Part shown: positions 46,901-58,975 of the stretch, piece by piece | How the letters are laid out: each line of letters begins with the position of its first letter | How positions within the stretch are numbered: the first letter of the stretch is position 1 | Assembly (NCBI GenBank): GCA_013397865.1 | Contig: VZTI01001288.1 | Span: forward strand, 243,588-307,587 | From: Struthidea cinerea | Taxonomy: Eukaryota > Chordata > Aves > Passeriformes > Corcoracidae | Reading direction: 5' to 3' | Length of the DNA: 64,000 nt | Notes under the pieces: generated by a model | Told to the model about the DNA's origin: nothing | The model's input: only the letters and a program-made list of their open reading frames with translations | The model's database searches: none | Translations under genes and position numbers: made by a program

Positions 46901-49894
46901 CCACGTGCTTCCTCCTGCCCTCCATCTTCCCCCCAGCTGGAGGGAAAACTTCAGGGTCGAGGCCAGCAGGAGGGTGGGGGACAGCACAGCCCCACTCCTC
47001 TGCCCTCTGGGGCTGGAGCCTCCTGCAAAGGAAAATGTGCTGGATTGCTGCCTGGCAGAGCTCCCCCCGCCCGTGCACGTGTCCACGTTTGTTATTCTAA
47101 TATGCCTAGGCTGAGAGTGTGAGCTGCAAACTTGCACTTGGGGAGAGAGTCCTCGGGCCTGAAGGAAAAGGGCGTGTGCTCTGCAGAATGGGACCAGGAG
47201 GATGCGATCCAGAGTCTGGGTGCACAAGAGCCCTTCCCTGGCCTTGGTGGCTGTGCTGAGAGTGCTGCGGGCTTAGGGCGTGACACGTAGACTATGGCCT
47301 TTTCAGTCCTTTCTTCTCCCTGGCCTGGCTGAAGGTGTTTATCAGGTCCAAATGCCTCCCTGACCTCCTAAGGTTTCACTGGACAAGTAGAAAAAACCCA
47401 AATCCTTGAAGACTTGAACTATGGCCACTGTCCCTTTGGCTGTAGCACATGTGCTCATTTTTTGGGGAGAAGCAAAATTCACGTCCCAGTAAACCCCATC
47501 TGTATCTCTGTCCCTTCACAATATCTACTTCTCCTAAGATACCCTATTGTGTTTGTATTTTTAATTAGAATAAAACTGGGGAGAGGATCTTTATAGAAAG
47601 CAAAGGTTCCCTAAGTTACTCTGTTTCCATAGTTAAAAAATCCCTTTATGATAAGTAACGATAATGGTCCATATTGGGTTTTTTTTCATACCAGCCTTTA
47701 CAGCAGTATGTTGACCATAAATCTTCAAGCCGGTTAATTCCTATGAAATTCTGCCAGCAGAATCAAATGATTTTACTACCCCGTGTCAAATTAATGGTTG
47801 GGTGTCAACCTGTGTCACTTCCTGCTTGAAAAATGACTATGACATTAAGACGATTTTATTTATGCTTTCCTGCCTGATGATCAAAAATAGTAAAATGCAA
47901 CAGTAAGGGTGGGGAGAAATCAATTTCATAAATAGCGTTACCACCACATCCCTTTGGAGTAAGCCCATGGTGATGCTCACACAGTGGGACTCGGGTGTGC
48001 TCCCTGGATGTTTGTCTCTGTTTTCCATTTTATGACTGGTTGCCGTGGGAGGAGAATTAGGATGCACGGCCCTAAAATCAGCTCTGGTCCTTCTTCAGTT
48101 GAGTGCTTGTTGATGAGATGGGTGGGACACGCTCCTTTTGTAATAAGTTGCCTGAAATTCTTCTTTCTAACCCATATTTAGATATGGCAAAGGCCAGAAA
48201 GAAAAGAACAGGTGGTCTTCTGGCTGCTGCCTGGATTAAATTCCCAAAGATTGAAGGAATAACTTCTGTAGTCTCATGCTACTTGTCTTATAGGTGTTCA
48301 TGTCTGAGAAAGTGCTTGGTCTTGGTGCCCAGGAAGTTGGTGGCACCTCGATTGGATGCCGGTTGTAATCTGTTTAACTGGTTATTAGTTGCTAATAACT
48401 TGGTTTTTAGTGGCTAATTGTTTCATGGTGACACCTGAAGTGTGCAGAGACCACGCAGGGGTGCATGGTCAGCTGCAGGCCAGCCTGGAAGCAGTTCACT
48501 GTCTTTGGTCCAAGTTTTTGAACAAAACATAAAGAAACTCCGCCTCACAGTTTGGGTCCAACAGCACAAGCAAATGAAAAGGGAAACTGCTCTGTCCTGT
48601 GGTTTTTGGTGTTGTAATGTCCTTGTGAGAAGTACTCCATCAAAAACTGGTGACCTTTCCTGCAAAGGGACAAAGAACCAGGTAAGACTGTCCCACTGGG
48701 AGGTTTATTTGTTCATTTTTATCCTTGACAGGCCCACGGGCAGCTGGAGACAGTGGCCTGGATGGATTCTCACCTCCTTGCTTTCCCCCATCCAGCCCAT
48801 GCAGGCAGATGGAAAGAGCACCACACCTCTGCAATAACAATCAGGGATCAGCTCACCTCTGGCCCTCAGTCAGTGTCTGGAGAGACTCTTCTGGTGCCAG
48901 CTGCCCCACGTCCAAGCCTATTCTTTGGCTGGAACCCCCAGGGATTTGGCTTTCGGAGCACTGGTGAGGTGCAGCCCCAAAGGCCAGGCGAGGACGCTGC
49001 GATCGGCAGCCTGAAAGACAATCCTCCTTCTGAGTCAGCTCTCAGCTCCTCCAGCACTGCCAGGACTGTTCCTCTTGCTGCCCTGGCTGTAGCTGCACTC
49101 TCTGAGCCTGAATATTTCCACTGTATATTTTGGGAAGAACTGGAACGTTCCACTCAGTCTTCCAAAATGTGAGTATCATTCCTTATGGCCCTCCCTAACA
49201 CCTAGGAGTCAGTTCTGGACACGCTGCAGATTATTTTTATCCATCCTAAGTTGTCACAGCTGGCCCAGTTTTGCAGCGTTGTGCCCACCCCCAGAAAGAT
49301 GTCCCAAGAGATGTAACAGGCATGGTCCTTACCCTTGTAGTCTCTCCTGTCCCAGGATCAGCTGGGCCTGAATCAAAAGGGAAACAGCCAATGCACTTCA
49401 CATCATCCAGAGTTTGGGGCATAATGGGGTCTCTTGTAGCTCTTCAGTGACCACTTGTGAATCTCTTTACAAAAAGCCCCAAACTCTGTGGAGGAATGGC
49501 ACAGAGTCAGCACAAATACAGGGTTTTATCTGAGGAGCACGACTGGGACATGTTGCCTGCCTTCACAATCTGACCCATTTCATCTCCTCCTCATTTGGGT
49601 AGGACAGCACAACCTTTCTGTTCTTTTCTCCACCCCATCTCTTGGTTCTCAGGTCAACATTACAGTCCCTGAGAATTCAAGATGTGAATTCATCACAACT
49701 GTAGACCATGGGTCCTGAGAGGCAGCTGTGCTCTGCTTGCATAATCCCATCCAGAGAGCCAGAGAGAATGACAAATAAATAGGGAGGATGTGGTGTCCTT
49801 ATGGTTCAGAATGGTCTCATCCATTCCACTCCAAACATCCTCCAAGGTCCTTTTGTAAAGCCCTAGGCTCATAACTGGAGAGATTTTTGGCATG
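43981..49894. other. Non-coding stretch, no gene seen
   Basis: No gene is supported. A T-run is at 45858-45869. The block 46083-46150 is vaguely MIR-like but too weak to call. The block 47640-47890 is AT-rich and unique and looks conserved. A hairpin with GTTATTAG arms is at 48381-48399. Frames of up to 139 codons (48753-49172 plus) show no domain. A splice-donor-like CAG|GTAAGA is at 48681-48687. Confidence 0.6.
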
Positions 49895-50247
49895 CAACCC
49901 CAGCTGGCAACTAAACCCCACACAGCTCCTCGCCCACTCCCCACGGTGGGATGGGGAAGAGAATCGGAAAGGTGAGAAAACTCATGGGGTAAAATAAGGA
50001 TGGTTTAATAGGTAAAGCAAAAGTCACGTGTGCAAGCAAACCAAACTAAGGAATTCATTCCTATGGGCAGGGAAGTGTCCAGGAATCCCCCGGAAAAAAG
50101 GGCTTCATTATGTGTAACAGTGACTTGGGATGACAAACACCATCACTCCAAACATTGTGTCTTCTGTTTTCAGCACAAATCAAAAACACAGCCCCACACC
50201 AGCTACCATGAATAAAATTAACTCTACCCCAGCCAAAACCAGCACAA
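49895..50247 (-). mobile_element. Avian ERVL-like LTR fragment with internal deletion
   Basis: This resembles the LTR of a common avian endogenous retrovirus group (ERVL-like, from memory of bird genomes), inserted antisense. On the plus strand, AACCCCAGCTGGCAACTAAA marks the inner 3' part, then GATGGGGAAGAGAATCGGAA, TTTAATAGGTAAAGC (minus-strand polyadenylation signal TATTAAA at 50004-50010), GGAATTCATTCCTATGGG and CAAACACCATCACTCC. The sequence then jumps at about 50155-50165 to GTTTTCAGCACAAATC, AATAAAATTAACTCTACCCC and AGCCAAAACCAGCACA, the 5' end of the LTR. The jump shows that the middle, with the expected promoter, is missing. The outermost 3' bases are also absent. No gag, pol or env sequence adjoins it, so it is a decayed, promoterless solo-LTR fragment. 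Confidence 0.8.
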
Positions 50248-52019
50248 CACTTCTTGCAATCTGTGAACCAGTCATTCAGCCAAGGAACCTTTACCATGCC
50301 TAGAATTTCCTGTGGCTTGTTTTGATTTGCTTCATGAACCTCTCCAGCCCAGCTGGTCCACGATGCACAAGCCTTTGAGCCAAAGAATAACCGATTCCCA
50401 ACAAGTGGCCGTGAGGTGCCACAGGGCTGGCATCGTGGACCAAGCTCACACGGGAACCACAGCTGCAGGGTATGGACATCTGAAAGCACTGATAGAACAT
50501 AGGAAAAAGAAAATAGTTCAGACACGTGACCTCAGGGCCAATGTTTTGTTAAAGAATATTTATATATTAATGCTGTTCCCTCTGATAAAGAACTTATTTA
50601 GGCTCTGCTTAAAAAGAAACTCCTCACCTATTGCTTTGAACTACTTTATCTTCCTACACAAGGGTTTATTTTGTCACCAGGCTAAATAAAGTCATGTAGT
50701 GAGAACCCTTTGGCACCTGCTTGCAGGTTTGCATCTGGGAAGAAAATGTTTTTGACCGCTCTCTTTCTCTGTGTGCAGTCAGTTTGTAGAGCCAAAGCTA
50801 CCCCGAGGGCTCACTTCCCCTACTCGCTCTTGGAGCAATCTCTTTCCAAGCCAGCAAGTGTCAGGATGGTTGGAGAGAGTGGAACCTGACCAACCATTCC
50901 TGGCGATAGTCCCCGAAAAATCAAAGTGTGACAAAGCGTTCGGGAGGACGCCTAATTATGTTACAAGGTGTGAGGAACTTGGAACCATAATATTGAGACT
51001 GTTATAGAGAAGATTATTGTGCCTCACATTTTCCAGTGTGGCGAGCTTATAAAAAGTAAGCTTTTTATTTTATAATGTTTTTATATTATAATTATATTTT
51101 AACTCTCACTTTTAAATACGTAAAAAGCTGTGACGTTCTATAACCTTGCTGAACTGGAAAATCTGAGGCGTGCACATTTGGTGATGATGACAGTTTGATG
51201 CATGGATGTTTTGGGGTTGGTCAAATGCCCTTGTCAAAATTCCATAATTGCATCTCACCCATATGTAGGTTTTTACACTCAGTCCCATCAAAGTCTTATT
51301 CAGGCCCCTTAAAATAGAGTTTAACTTATTCACAGAGGTTGTGTTGGTCTGACTGAGTTGATTCACCCAAGCTCACAGTAATAATAATAGCAATAAATGG
51401 TTCTTAACAACATCATTGTGTTATTTCTGATTGCTCCCCCTGGGATTCATGCATATTACAGAGGAAGCTGGAGTCACTCTGTTTTAGAGATAAAACACAC
51501 CCAGCTTACCAGGGGGGATGTTAATTAGACTTTGGGCATCCACGTTTTAATCTTCTTGCTTTTATCATTTTCCTACACGTGAAATGCTTAAAAAAATGTG
51601 GAAGCAAATGAGATAAACATCTGCTCCGCCTTGGAGTCATCCATCCAGCCCATAATTCAGCATGTGGCAGGGTTTCAGTGGTGAATGTGGCTATGAAAAG
51701 GGCAGACAAAAATAGCATCCTCTTCCCAGGGCGTCAGGCCAGGCTGCTGGTGGGTGTTAAGCAGTGCATCTCTTCTCCTGCCCTGCCTGCTCGAGGTGTG
51801 CTTCACCTTCACCAAACCTTACTGGCTTGCTTTGAGATGTTCCAAGCTGATTTTCCAGCTCATTTCTCCCATCCAAGTAGGTCTCACTGTGGGGTTTCTC
51901 CTGGAGGAGCCAAACAATTCATGGATTAATTCTTGTCTCTCTGATCCGAGCTCGGTGGTGCACCAAGCACAAGTGGGCACACGCAAGGCATCAAAATGGG
52001 ATGCTGAGCTGCACCACGC

Positions 52020-52745
52020 TCAGAGGGCACCCCTGCATGGTGCCACTGGAGGAGTTAACGTTCCCTCACTGTCCCTCCTGGATGGTGAACCCATTCTCAA
52101 GTGTTTTCTGTGTGACCTTTTCCTAAAATTAGCTTTAAAGGTACCCCTAAGCACAGGGCTTCCCAGGGATGCTCCAGTGTGCCCAGTTGGTGGTACAGTG
52201 GTGCTGTGCAGGTGACTGGTGAACAGGAGCAGTGCTGAGGTGACATTTAACCAAAAAATGGGACCGCCTTTCCTGTATAAGAAGCTCACAGTGGTCCCTT
52301 GTGGATTTGAAATCTGAGAGGTACCTGCATTTGGCAAGTGCTTGCAGGAATGGAAAAGCAGCCCCTCTGCCTGGACCAGACTTCTGAAGCTCCAGCACTG
52401 GCTGGAGAACCGGGCCAGGTGGGATTTACCCCTTGCTCTTGCCAATGTGTAACCTGGCAGGGTGAACTTCTTGGACACAAATTCCTCCTCCTCTCTCTGG
52501 GGAAAGCAGGGAGCCAGAGAGCAGCAGCTCTCCCAGCAGCTCTCAATGGCATCTGTTACCCCAGGGCAACTTGCATTCCCCGCTGTGAAAAGCTGTAAAT
52601 TACACACCAATAACTGCATGGAAATGGCTGGGCAAATATTTTGAAAGACGTGAGGAACTTTGTAGAAACCACTGCTTTGTGAGTCACTTGTGGATGGAAA
52701 AAGGTGAACCCAGAAGGTCTCCCTGGCAAAAGATTTGCTGGACAT
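52020..52745 (-). other. Longest open frame (241 codons), coding status doubtful
   Basis: The frame starts with ATG at 52745 and ends at 52020. The product is Ser/Thr-rich, without a signal peptide, transmembrane block, repeat or motif I recognise. Other frames in both directions are also open for 60-150 codons over the same bases, so the region is simply poor in stop codons. No upstream promoter or splice structure was seen. I estimate less than one frame of this length by chance in a window of this size, so chance remains the leading explanation, though not an overwhelming one. Confidence 0.1.
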
Positions 52746-55700
52746 TATCCATCCTCACAGCGCCGCTCCCTCTCTTCTTCCCCCTCCTTTCTTATCTCCT
52801 TTCCTTTTTACACTTGCTAGTCAAAGCCTGATGAAACCACAGTTTCCAAACTGATTTTTTTTTTCCCCTTCCAAATTTCTGCTGTCAATAAATACTTCAA
52901 AGGTAGAGGGAACTCGCATGCCAACTTCTAGCCTCGAGCTGACTTTTACAGCTCTGTAATAAACCCCTTTAAAAAAAAAAATGTTTATAATGGCCATGGC
53001 ACTTGACTATTGCAGTGCTTTCTGTCACCCCCATAACGTTAAGTGCCAATAAATCACCTGCACTGTCGTGGCGCCCTGTATTTATTTACAAAGCTGTTAG
53101 AGGAGTATTTTTTGGTTTTATTGACCAAGAGGCACAAAAGCTGAGATTCTTCGTTCTGTTGATTTCTTGGGAATTTTGGGGGGTTTCCTTCACACGGGAG
53201 AGTAGACAAATGCCACCTAAACCTCAAGCTGGCCTCTTGTACCTGAGGTATGCAATGCTGCTGTTTTTGGAGGTGCTACACAGGGGATCAAGCCCAGCTC
53301 AGAGGCGAGGGGGTGCAGTGGTTGCTTGGCAGACAAAGCCACGTGCATCGCCCAACCTGTGCTGGGGCTGAGCCTGCAGCCAAAAATAGGTTAGTGGGGA
53401 GGCACCGGCCTGCACTGAGTTGTGGGGCGTGAAGAAAAGGGCTTTTTTCTGTTTGTAGGCACTGCTCAGAAGCCTCTCAGACCCTGCTTATGGCAGAAGG
53501 GGATTTCTGGGCTCTGATTTCCTGGCCCGTGTTAGGTTGGGCAGGGCACAAAGCTCACTTACTTCTCTTACCACCCACTTCTGACCCTGCTTTGGTCTCT
53601 CAGGGTGTTGTACTGGGGCTTATAGAGTCCATCATGCCCCTTTCACAAAGAGCATTTTTGCTCTTTAGTCTGTTGAGTATTCCCCAAATTTCATCCACCG
53701 ATAAGAAGTATTAAAACCATAAACCCATAAAATAAAGCTTCTTCTTCGTGCTTGTTTCCTGCATGTTTTCATCTCTGCACTAAAGGTGCCTGAAGACAGC
53801 TCCCTACTAATGATAGGGGATGAAGAACAGCAGAATGAGAGATTGCACCATGAGCGTGGACACAGCCTTGGTTTGAAATGAATGCATTAAAAACTAAACT
53901 GTTTTCTCGAAAAGAGTAAACACAGTAAATTTTCCCAACTGTGTCAATAACCCCAGGACAAAACGGATTTTGAGGCAGCAATGGATCATACAGGAAAACA
54001 AGGCTTAGCCGTCGGTAATTAAAAGTTAATATTAGAAGCGAAAGTGCAATCAGCCCCAAAAACCACCTGCCTCCTCTTAGAGCGTGTTTTGAAGATCCTT
54101 CCCACATACTGCGCTAGGAGCTGCTGCCTTTGAGTGTATCACCTGGTTGGAATTTTTCACGGAGCTTGAATTTATTAGAAAACAGCCCCAGTCAAGCAGA
54201 ACTGTGCAAATTAAATTGGATTTACATGACAAGGTGGAGCCCAGGCACAGCAGCTAGGAAATGCCTGAGAAGCAAAAGACAAACCAGAAGGGATCAGGGA
54301 GGAAGGCTGCTCTGTGTAAACAGTGTTTAAAAAAAAGAAAAGGACAAAATGTTTGACAAATAGCGCAATAAAATTAAAATTCCCACTTTGGCTGCCCTGG
54401 GGGTTTCAAAAGGAGACACTGAGAGACTCGGACACTAGAGGAAATAAACAGATTTCAGCATCTAATAAGTGGGAGGCTGGAATATTATTGTAGGATAAAG
54501 TGTTCTGGGATGGGACGAGCTGACCCAGAACACGTTCCTGTTGTGAGGAGGGTGAAGACTTGATCTTCAACCCCAGTGAAGCCTGGAGGACTCAGTCCAC
54601 TGGCTTCAATAAGCTTTGGGAGAAGCCTGACTTCCTTGTAGGCATTAGAAACTCCATATTTTCTTCCCTGTCGGCTCACACCGTTGCCTATTATCTTATC
54701 AAAACATGGTTTCTTCATCAGTAATGCGTAGGTTTCATCTGAATCTGTAAAAACTGAATTGCTTCCATATGCCAGATATTTCACCGGAGAGACCGTCCAC
54801 TTTGGGAATGTCATTACTGCCCAAAATAATCTTCTGCAAGTCATAATGTAAACCCAAAGTTATTGGAATTTATTAGCAATCACAATTTGCCAGGAAAATA
54901 GAATCAAGAGAGTACCAGGGAAAGTAACTCGACTGCAAAATGAACATGCCCTCTACTGCAGTCTGAGCCCATTAATATCGACTTTCCAAATCCAGAGAGT
55001 GATTTCCTCTCGTGCCTGTACAAAAGGGAGTGCAGCATGTTTTCTCCTGAAGGAAGCAACAGGATTTTGTTGAATATATGGAAGGGAATTGGTTTTCTGG
55101 TTTGTTACTTAAAGCTGATCCTTACCGTCAACATTTGTGATGAGTAAACCTCATGAAATAACATGGCTAAGAGCTTCATCTGGTGCCACCGTGATTTGCA
55201 GGGCTGAATTGGAGAGGCATGGCTGTGGCCAGGGACCAGCCTGGCTGCTCTGCCAGGAGTGCATGGTGCTGCTCTTAAAAAGGAAGGGCTCTGCTCCCAG
55301 AGATGGTGTGCTGCCATGGACAGAGCCTGGGAGGGGGCACGGAGGAAATGTGGTGGAAAGAAAGTCATGAAAGAAGTGCTAAACGTGCCATTTCCTGCTG
55401 GAGTCGTTCAGCTTACGATAAATCCTCCCCCTTGCATCCTACTGTTTGGAGTGTGGATTTGGGAGGGTGAGAAACGGCTCTTTATTAGCAACACTTTGAT
55501 TCCCCTGATCCCGGTGGGCTCGTTGCTGGGATTTCCTCCAGCCGAACGTTGCTGTGAGCGGCTTCCAAGCCTGTTTGTGCAGAAATGTCAACGTGTAGCA
55601 GACCCAACGACTGGCTGTGGTGTGGGGACAACGGATCGCAGAGCCCTGACCCTGATGTGAGTCCTCACACCGAGGGCAGTGCTGTATCCCTTCGGATGGA

Positions 55701-56102
55701 GGTGGCCTTTGGAGCTGCTGAGGTCCTTCAGCATTGGCCAGAGGTGTCCCCAGGATTGTCCCCATGCAATGGACAGGGTGGCTTGGCCTTTCTCTGGTGC
55801 ACGGTCATGCTGGCCAACCTCATCCGCCTTAGATTTACTCAATCCCAGATGATACCAAGGGGAATTTTGGAGGGTCCAGAATGCAGGATCATGTCAGATA
55901 TCAGGGAATCGTTGGGTAGACACACTGAGAGGTGGCAGCAGAGCTGTTAGGTTGGCTCTGTCTAAAATTCCTCTATCCGCCCTGGTGCAAAGACCAAGCT
56001 TTGGCTGATGTAAGCATCTTAAAACAGCCATTAAATGTTTGTCCCTTCACGGCACTCATTTCCCTGTCAGGGACACCCCTTCTCACGTGGTATTGGCATT
56101 TC

Positions 56103-56134
56103 TGAATCACTTGCCCGGTGAATCACTTGCCTGG
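56103..56134. repeat. Tandem duplication, 16 bp x 2
   Basis: TGAATCACTTGCCCGG is followed immediately by TGAATCACTTGCCTGG, with one base different. Confidence 0.9.
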
Positions 56135-58960
56135 TGTGAAGCTGCAGCTGTGGGTGAGAGGATCAGAGAGGGAGGATGGAGCAAGCAGGTCTCAAGCAGG
56201 GGGTTGCTTCTGGGAAACACAGGAGCTGTCCTGGGAGCTGGTGATAATGGATCCCTGGTTCCCTGGGAGCCTGGGCTGTCCTCTGGGCTGGTGATAATGG
56301 ATGCAAACTGGGTGTGGGACAGTGCATTCCCTGGCCATCGTCACAACAGATGGAAACAGAGCACAGCCTCGCCCCGTAAAGCCCACTCAGAGACGTCAGT
56401 GGCTGAACTATTTTGGTAGGAGAATAAAAGTCTGAAAGCACCCCACCCCTTGAGAGTTTGCTTGGTGGATGTTGTGCCCACTCTCCCCGTGTTTGCTTTA
56501 GCATCAAAACCAGGCTCTGCCTGTGACCAGCACCACATTTACACCTCTGCAGCAGCAGTGCAGGAATGACAGACCAGCTTGGACACAGGAGGAGCAATTT
56601 GGGAGCCTTAGCCTAGAGCAGATGGCATCCTTACAGCTCTTACACTGTGGTGGAGCAGCAGCTCACTTCTGTAGGATGTACATGTCCTCCACAGGAATAT
56701 GAGAGCCGTCAAGGTTTGCTTCAACGTGGACTAAAGTTGAGTTTCAACAGATCTTTTCCTTCCTTTTTTGATTTCTTTCCTTTTTTTTTCCCTTCCTGGA
56801 AAAAAAAATGCTGTGAAATATTGTTCCCCTCTCTTTGAATTTAACGGCAGGTTTTTTTCCATTAATTTCAGTGAGGTTGCAGGTATTTGTGTGTGTTTCC
56901 ACCAGCCAGTACCCAAGTGTAACAGCTGAGCTAGCCCGAAAAAAAAAGGGTTTCTTACAGAGAAAAGGAAAATGGAGTTCTGCTGGAAAAGCTTTTGTTT
57001 GGCAGTGGCTGGAAAAGGTTGTTCTGGGACTGGTTTAAAGAGCACTGGGCAAACTTATGCACATGCCCCCAGGGCAGCCATAAGCTCAGTGATGAAAACG
57101 TCTGCATGTTTTACACAGCTCTGCTCAGGGACTGGGGGAGAGGCAGCAGCACCGGAGCAACACACAGAGCTGTCATTGCTGAGGGGACAGGATGCTCCAG
57201 GGGGAGCAAAGACAAGCCCTGTGGGTACCTGAGGTGTGCAGGATGAAGCATCAGTGCAAAGCACAGTCCTAACCCCATCCCAGCGCCCCACAGAACTTCC
57301 TGACGGGAGATGCAGTCCCTGCCCAGCCAGTGCCGGGGAGAGCAACTTCCCCTCTGCACGTGCTTCTGATTTGCATAATTTGTGTGCTAATTTACAGCCC
57401 AGAAGGAAGGAGGGCATGGAAGAGATGGTGGCTGCTTCTTTGTGATGTCGTGCTTGATGTGGCTGCCTTCTTGTGCTGGAGTTTTGCATATGTGTGAGTG
57501 ACATAAGTGGCCTTAAAAATACAAGGGATGGGGTGGGAGGAAGAGGAGGATGGAAACTGTCTTTTACTGAGCTAGATACCATAATAATCCTGGCAGTGAA
57601 CTAAGGGAGAGAGCCAGAGATGGATCTTTTTTCTGCCATACATTTGTTTTCAGCATAACCGAGAGAGGAGAGACCTTCCCACTTGCTGAGCAGCAGCCAT
57701 GCCCGAGGGGACTTGGCCATAACTGATTCCAGAACAGGGTGTCCCTTTTGGGGTCTCTGTGTGCTTTGCACATAAAACTCGCACCCCGCCTCTAGGACTG
57801 ACATTAAAAAACGGGAAATTAACTCCAAAGGCTCGACTGGTGAATGGGGCTCTTTGTTCTGGGACATTGTCACCCAAGAGTGAGCCCTACAGGGAGATTT
57901 GTAGCAAGATTCCAAGCTGCTAATGAGGGAAGGCTTCTCTCAGTGGTCAGGTGGCAAAGCACTTCAGCACAGCAGCCCATGCTCGAGGAAGAGGAAGATG
58001 AGCTTGGCTGTACAAACAAGCCCCTGGGTGCGTGCATGAAAATTTGGGTATTGCTGTGTTGTCCATTCTGCTTCGAGAGTTGCTGCAGCTGAGGGAAGAT
58101 GCTTTGCCAAAACTCTTGGGCTTGGCCATGGGGTCCTGTGGTTTGGCTATTTCTGAAGCCATCCTTGGGTTTCTGGAGGTGGCTCTGGTTCACAGTGGCT
58201 CGTTGAGGTCTCTGAAGAGCCCTTGCATCACTGAGGGCTGTTGGGCTGCGGCACTGTACAGCTCTGCTCTCCTTGCTGTCATGGTCACAGCCTGCGAAAC
58301 CTCAGCTTCTTCCATCCCTAAACCATCTGGGTGTTTTACTCATGGCCAAAGCTGCCTGAATCAAAGCAGGAGCATCCCATGGTTCCAGCAGGGTGTTGGT
58401 GCGAAGAAGGACCACTGACCCTGCAGAACCTCCTGGAAGGAGTCAAAGCAGGGAAGGACTCAAAGCAATAAAGGGCAGTGCTGGAGCGGAGATAAGGAGC
58501 CACCACAGCAGATGAGATAAGGCCAAGGGCCTTGGTCAGGCTTCTCTGTGTAGTGCAACAGACCTAGTTACCCTCTGCAGGCAGGTCAGGCTGGGACCTC
58601 AGCTTGCTCTTCTGCTCCGTCTGTAAATAGCTGCACTGGATGAGAACGGTTGTTATCTCTGTTGGAACACTGGGATCACCCATCCTGGCTGATTTCTCAA
58701 TGGAGAGAAAGCTTTGTCTTTCTAAAGATCAAGCAGGGAGGCTGTAAAGCTGCTGGGATATGAGACTACATTCTTGCTTCAGTCTAGTTCCAAACAGGCT
58801 TCACCCTCTGGAAGAGTTTTCTTACATTTTGTTAATTCTCTAGCCTGCAGGAAGGCAGGTTTATGGCTTGTGCTCACTCTATAGTGCTTACAGTGCTAAT
58901 GAATTTGAGTAGTTAATCAATTTAGTGTGACTTCTTCTAAGTGAAAAAACCCCCTAAAAA

Positions 58961-58975
58961 TATATATATATATAT
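58961..58975. repeat. (TA)n microsatellite
   Basis: Seven and a half TA units between A-rich flanks. Confidence 0.9.

Larger units (their letters stand above)
50248..56999. other. Non-coding stretch, no gene seen
   Basis: No gene or transposon was recognised with confidence. An AT-rich stretch with a GCTTA/TAAGC hairpin is at 51047-51110. The longest frame free of Ns, 241 codons on minus, is at 52020-52745 and is treated as a finding. A tandem 16-bp duplication is at 56103-56134, and a roughly 30-bp duplicated segment 50 bp apart is at 56222-56302. T-rich tracts occur near 52856 and 56780. Confidence 0.6.

Noticed and set aside
54485..54844. 119-codon minus-strand frame with a fairly protein-like composition
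   Set aside because: No family recognised, no splice signals at sensible positions, and the length is within chance expectation.
58032..58418. 128-codon plus-strand frame with hydrophobic stretches
   Set aside because: Resembles a membrane protein only by composition; no homology recognised, and other frames overlap it.
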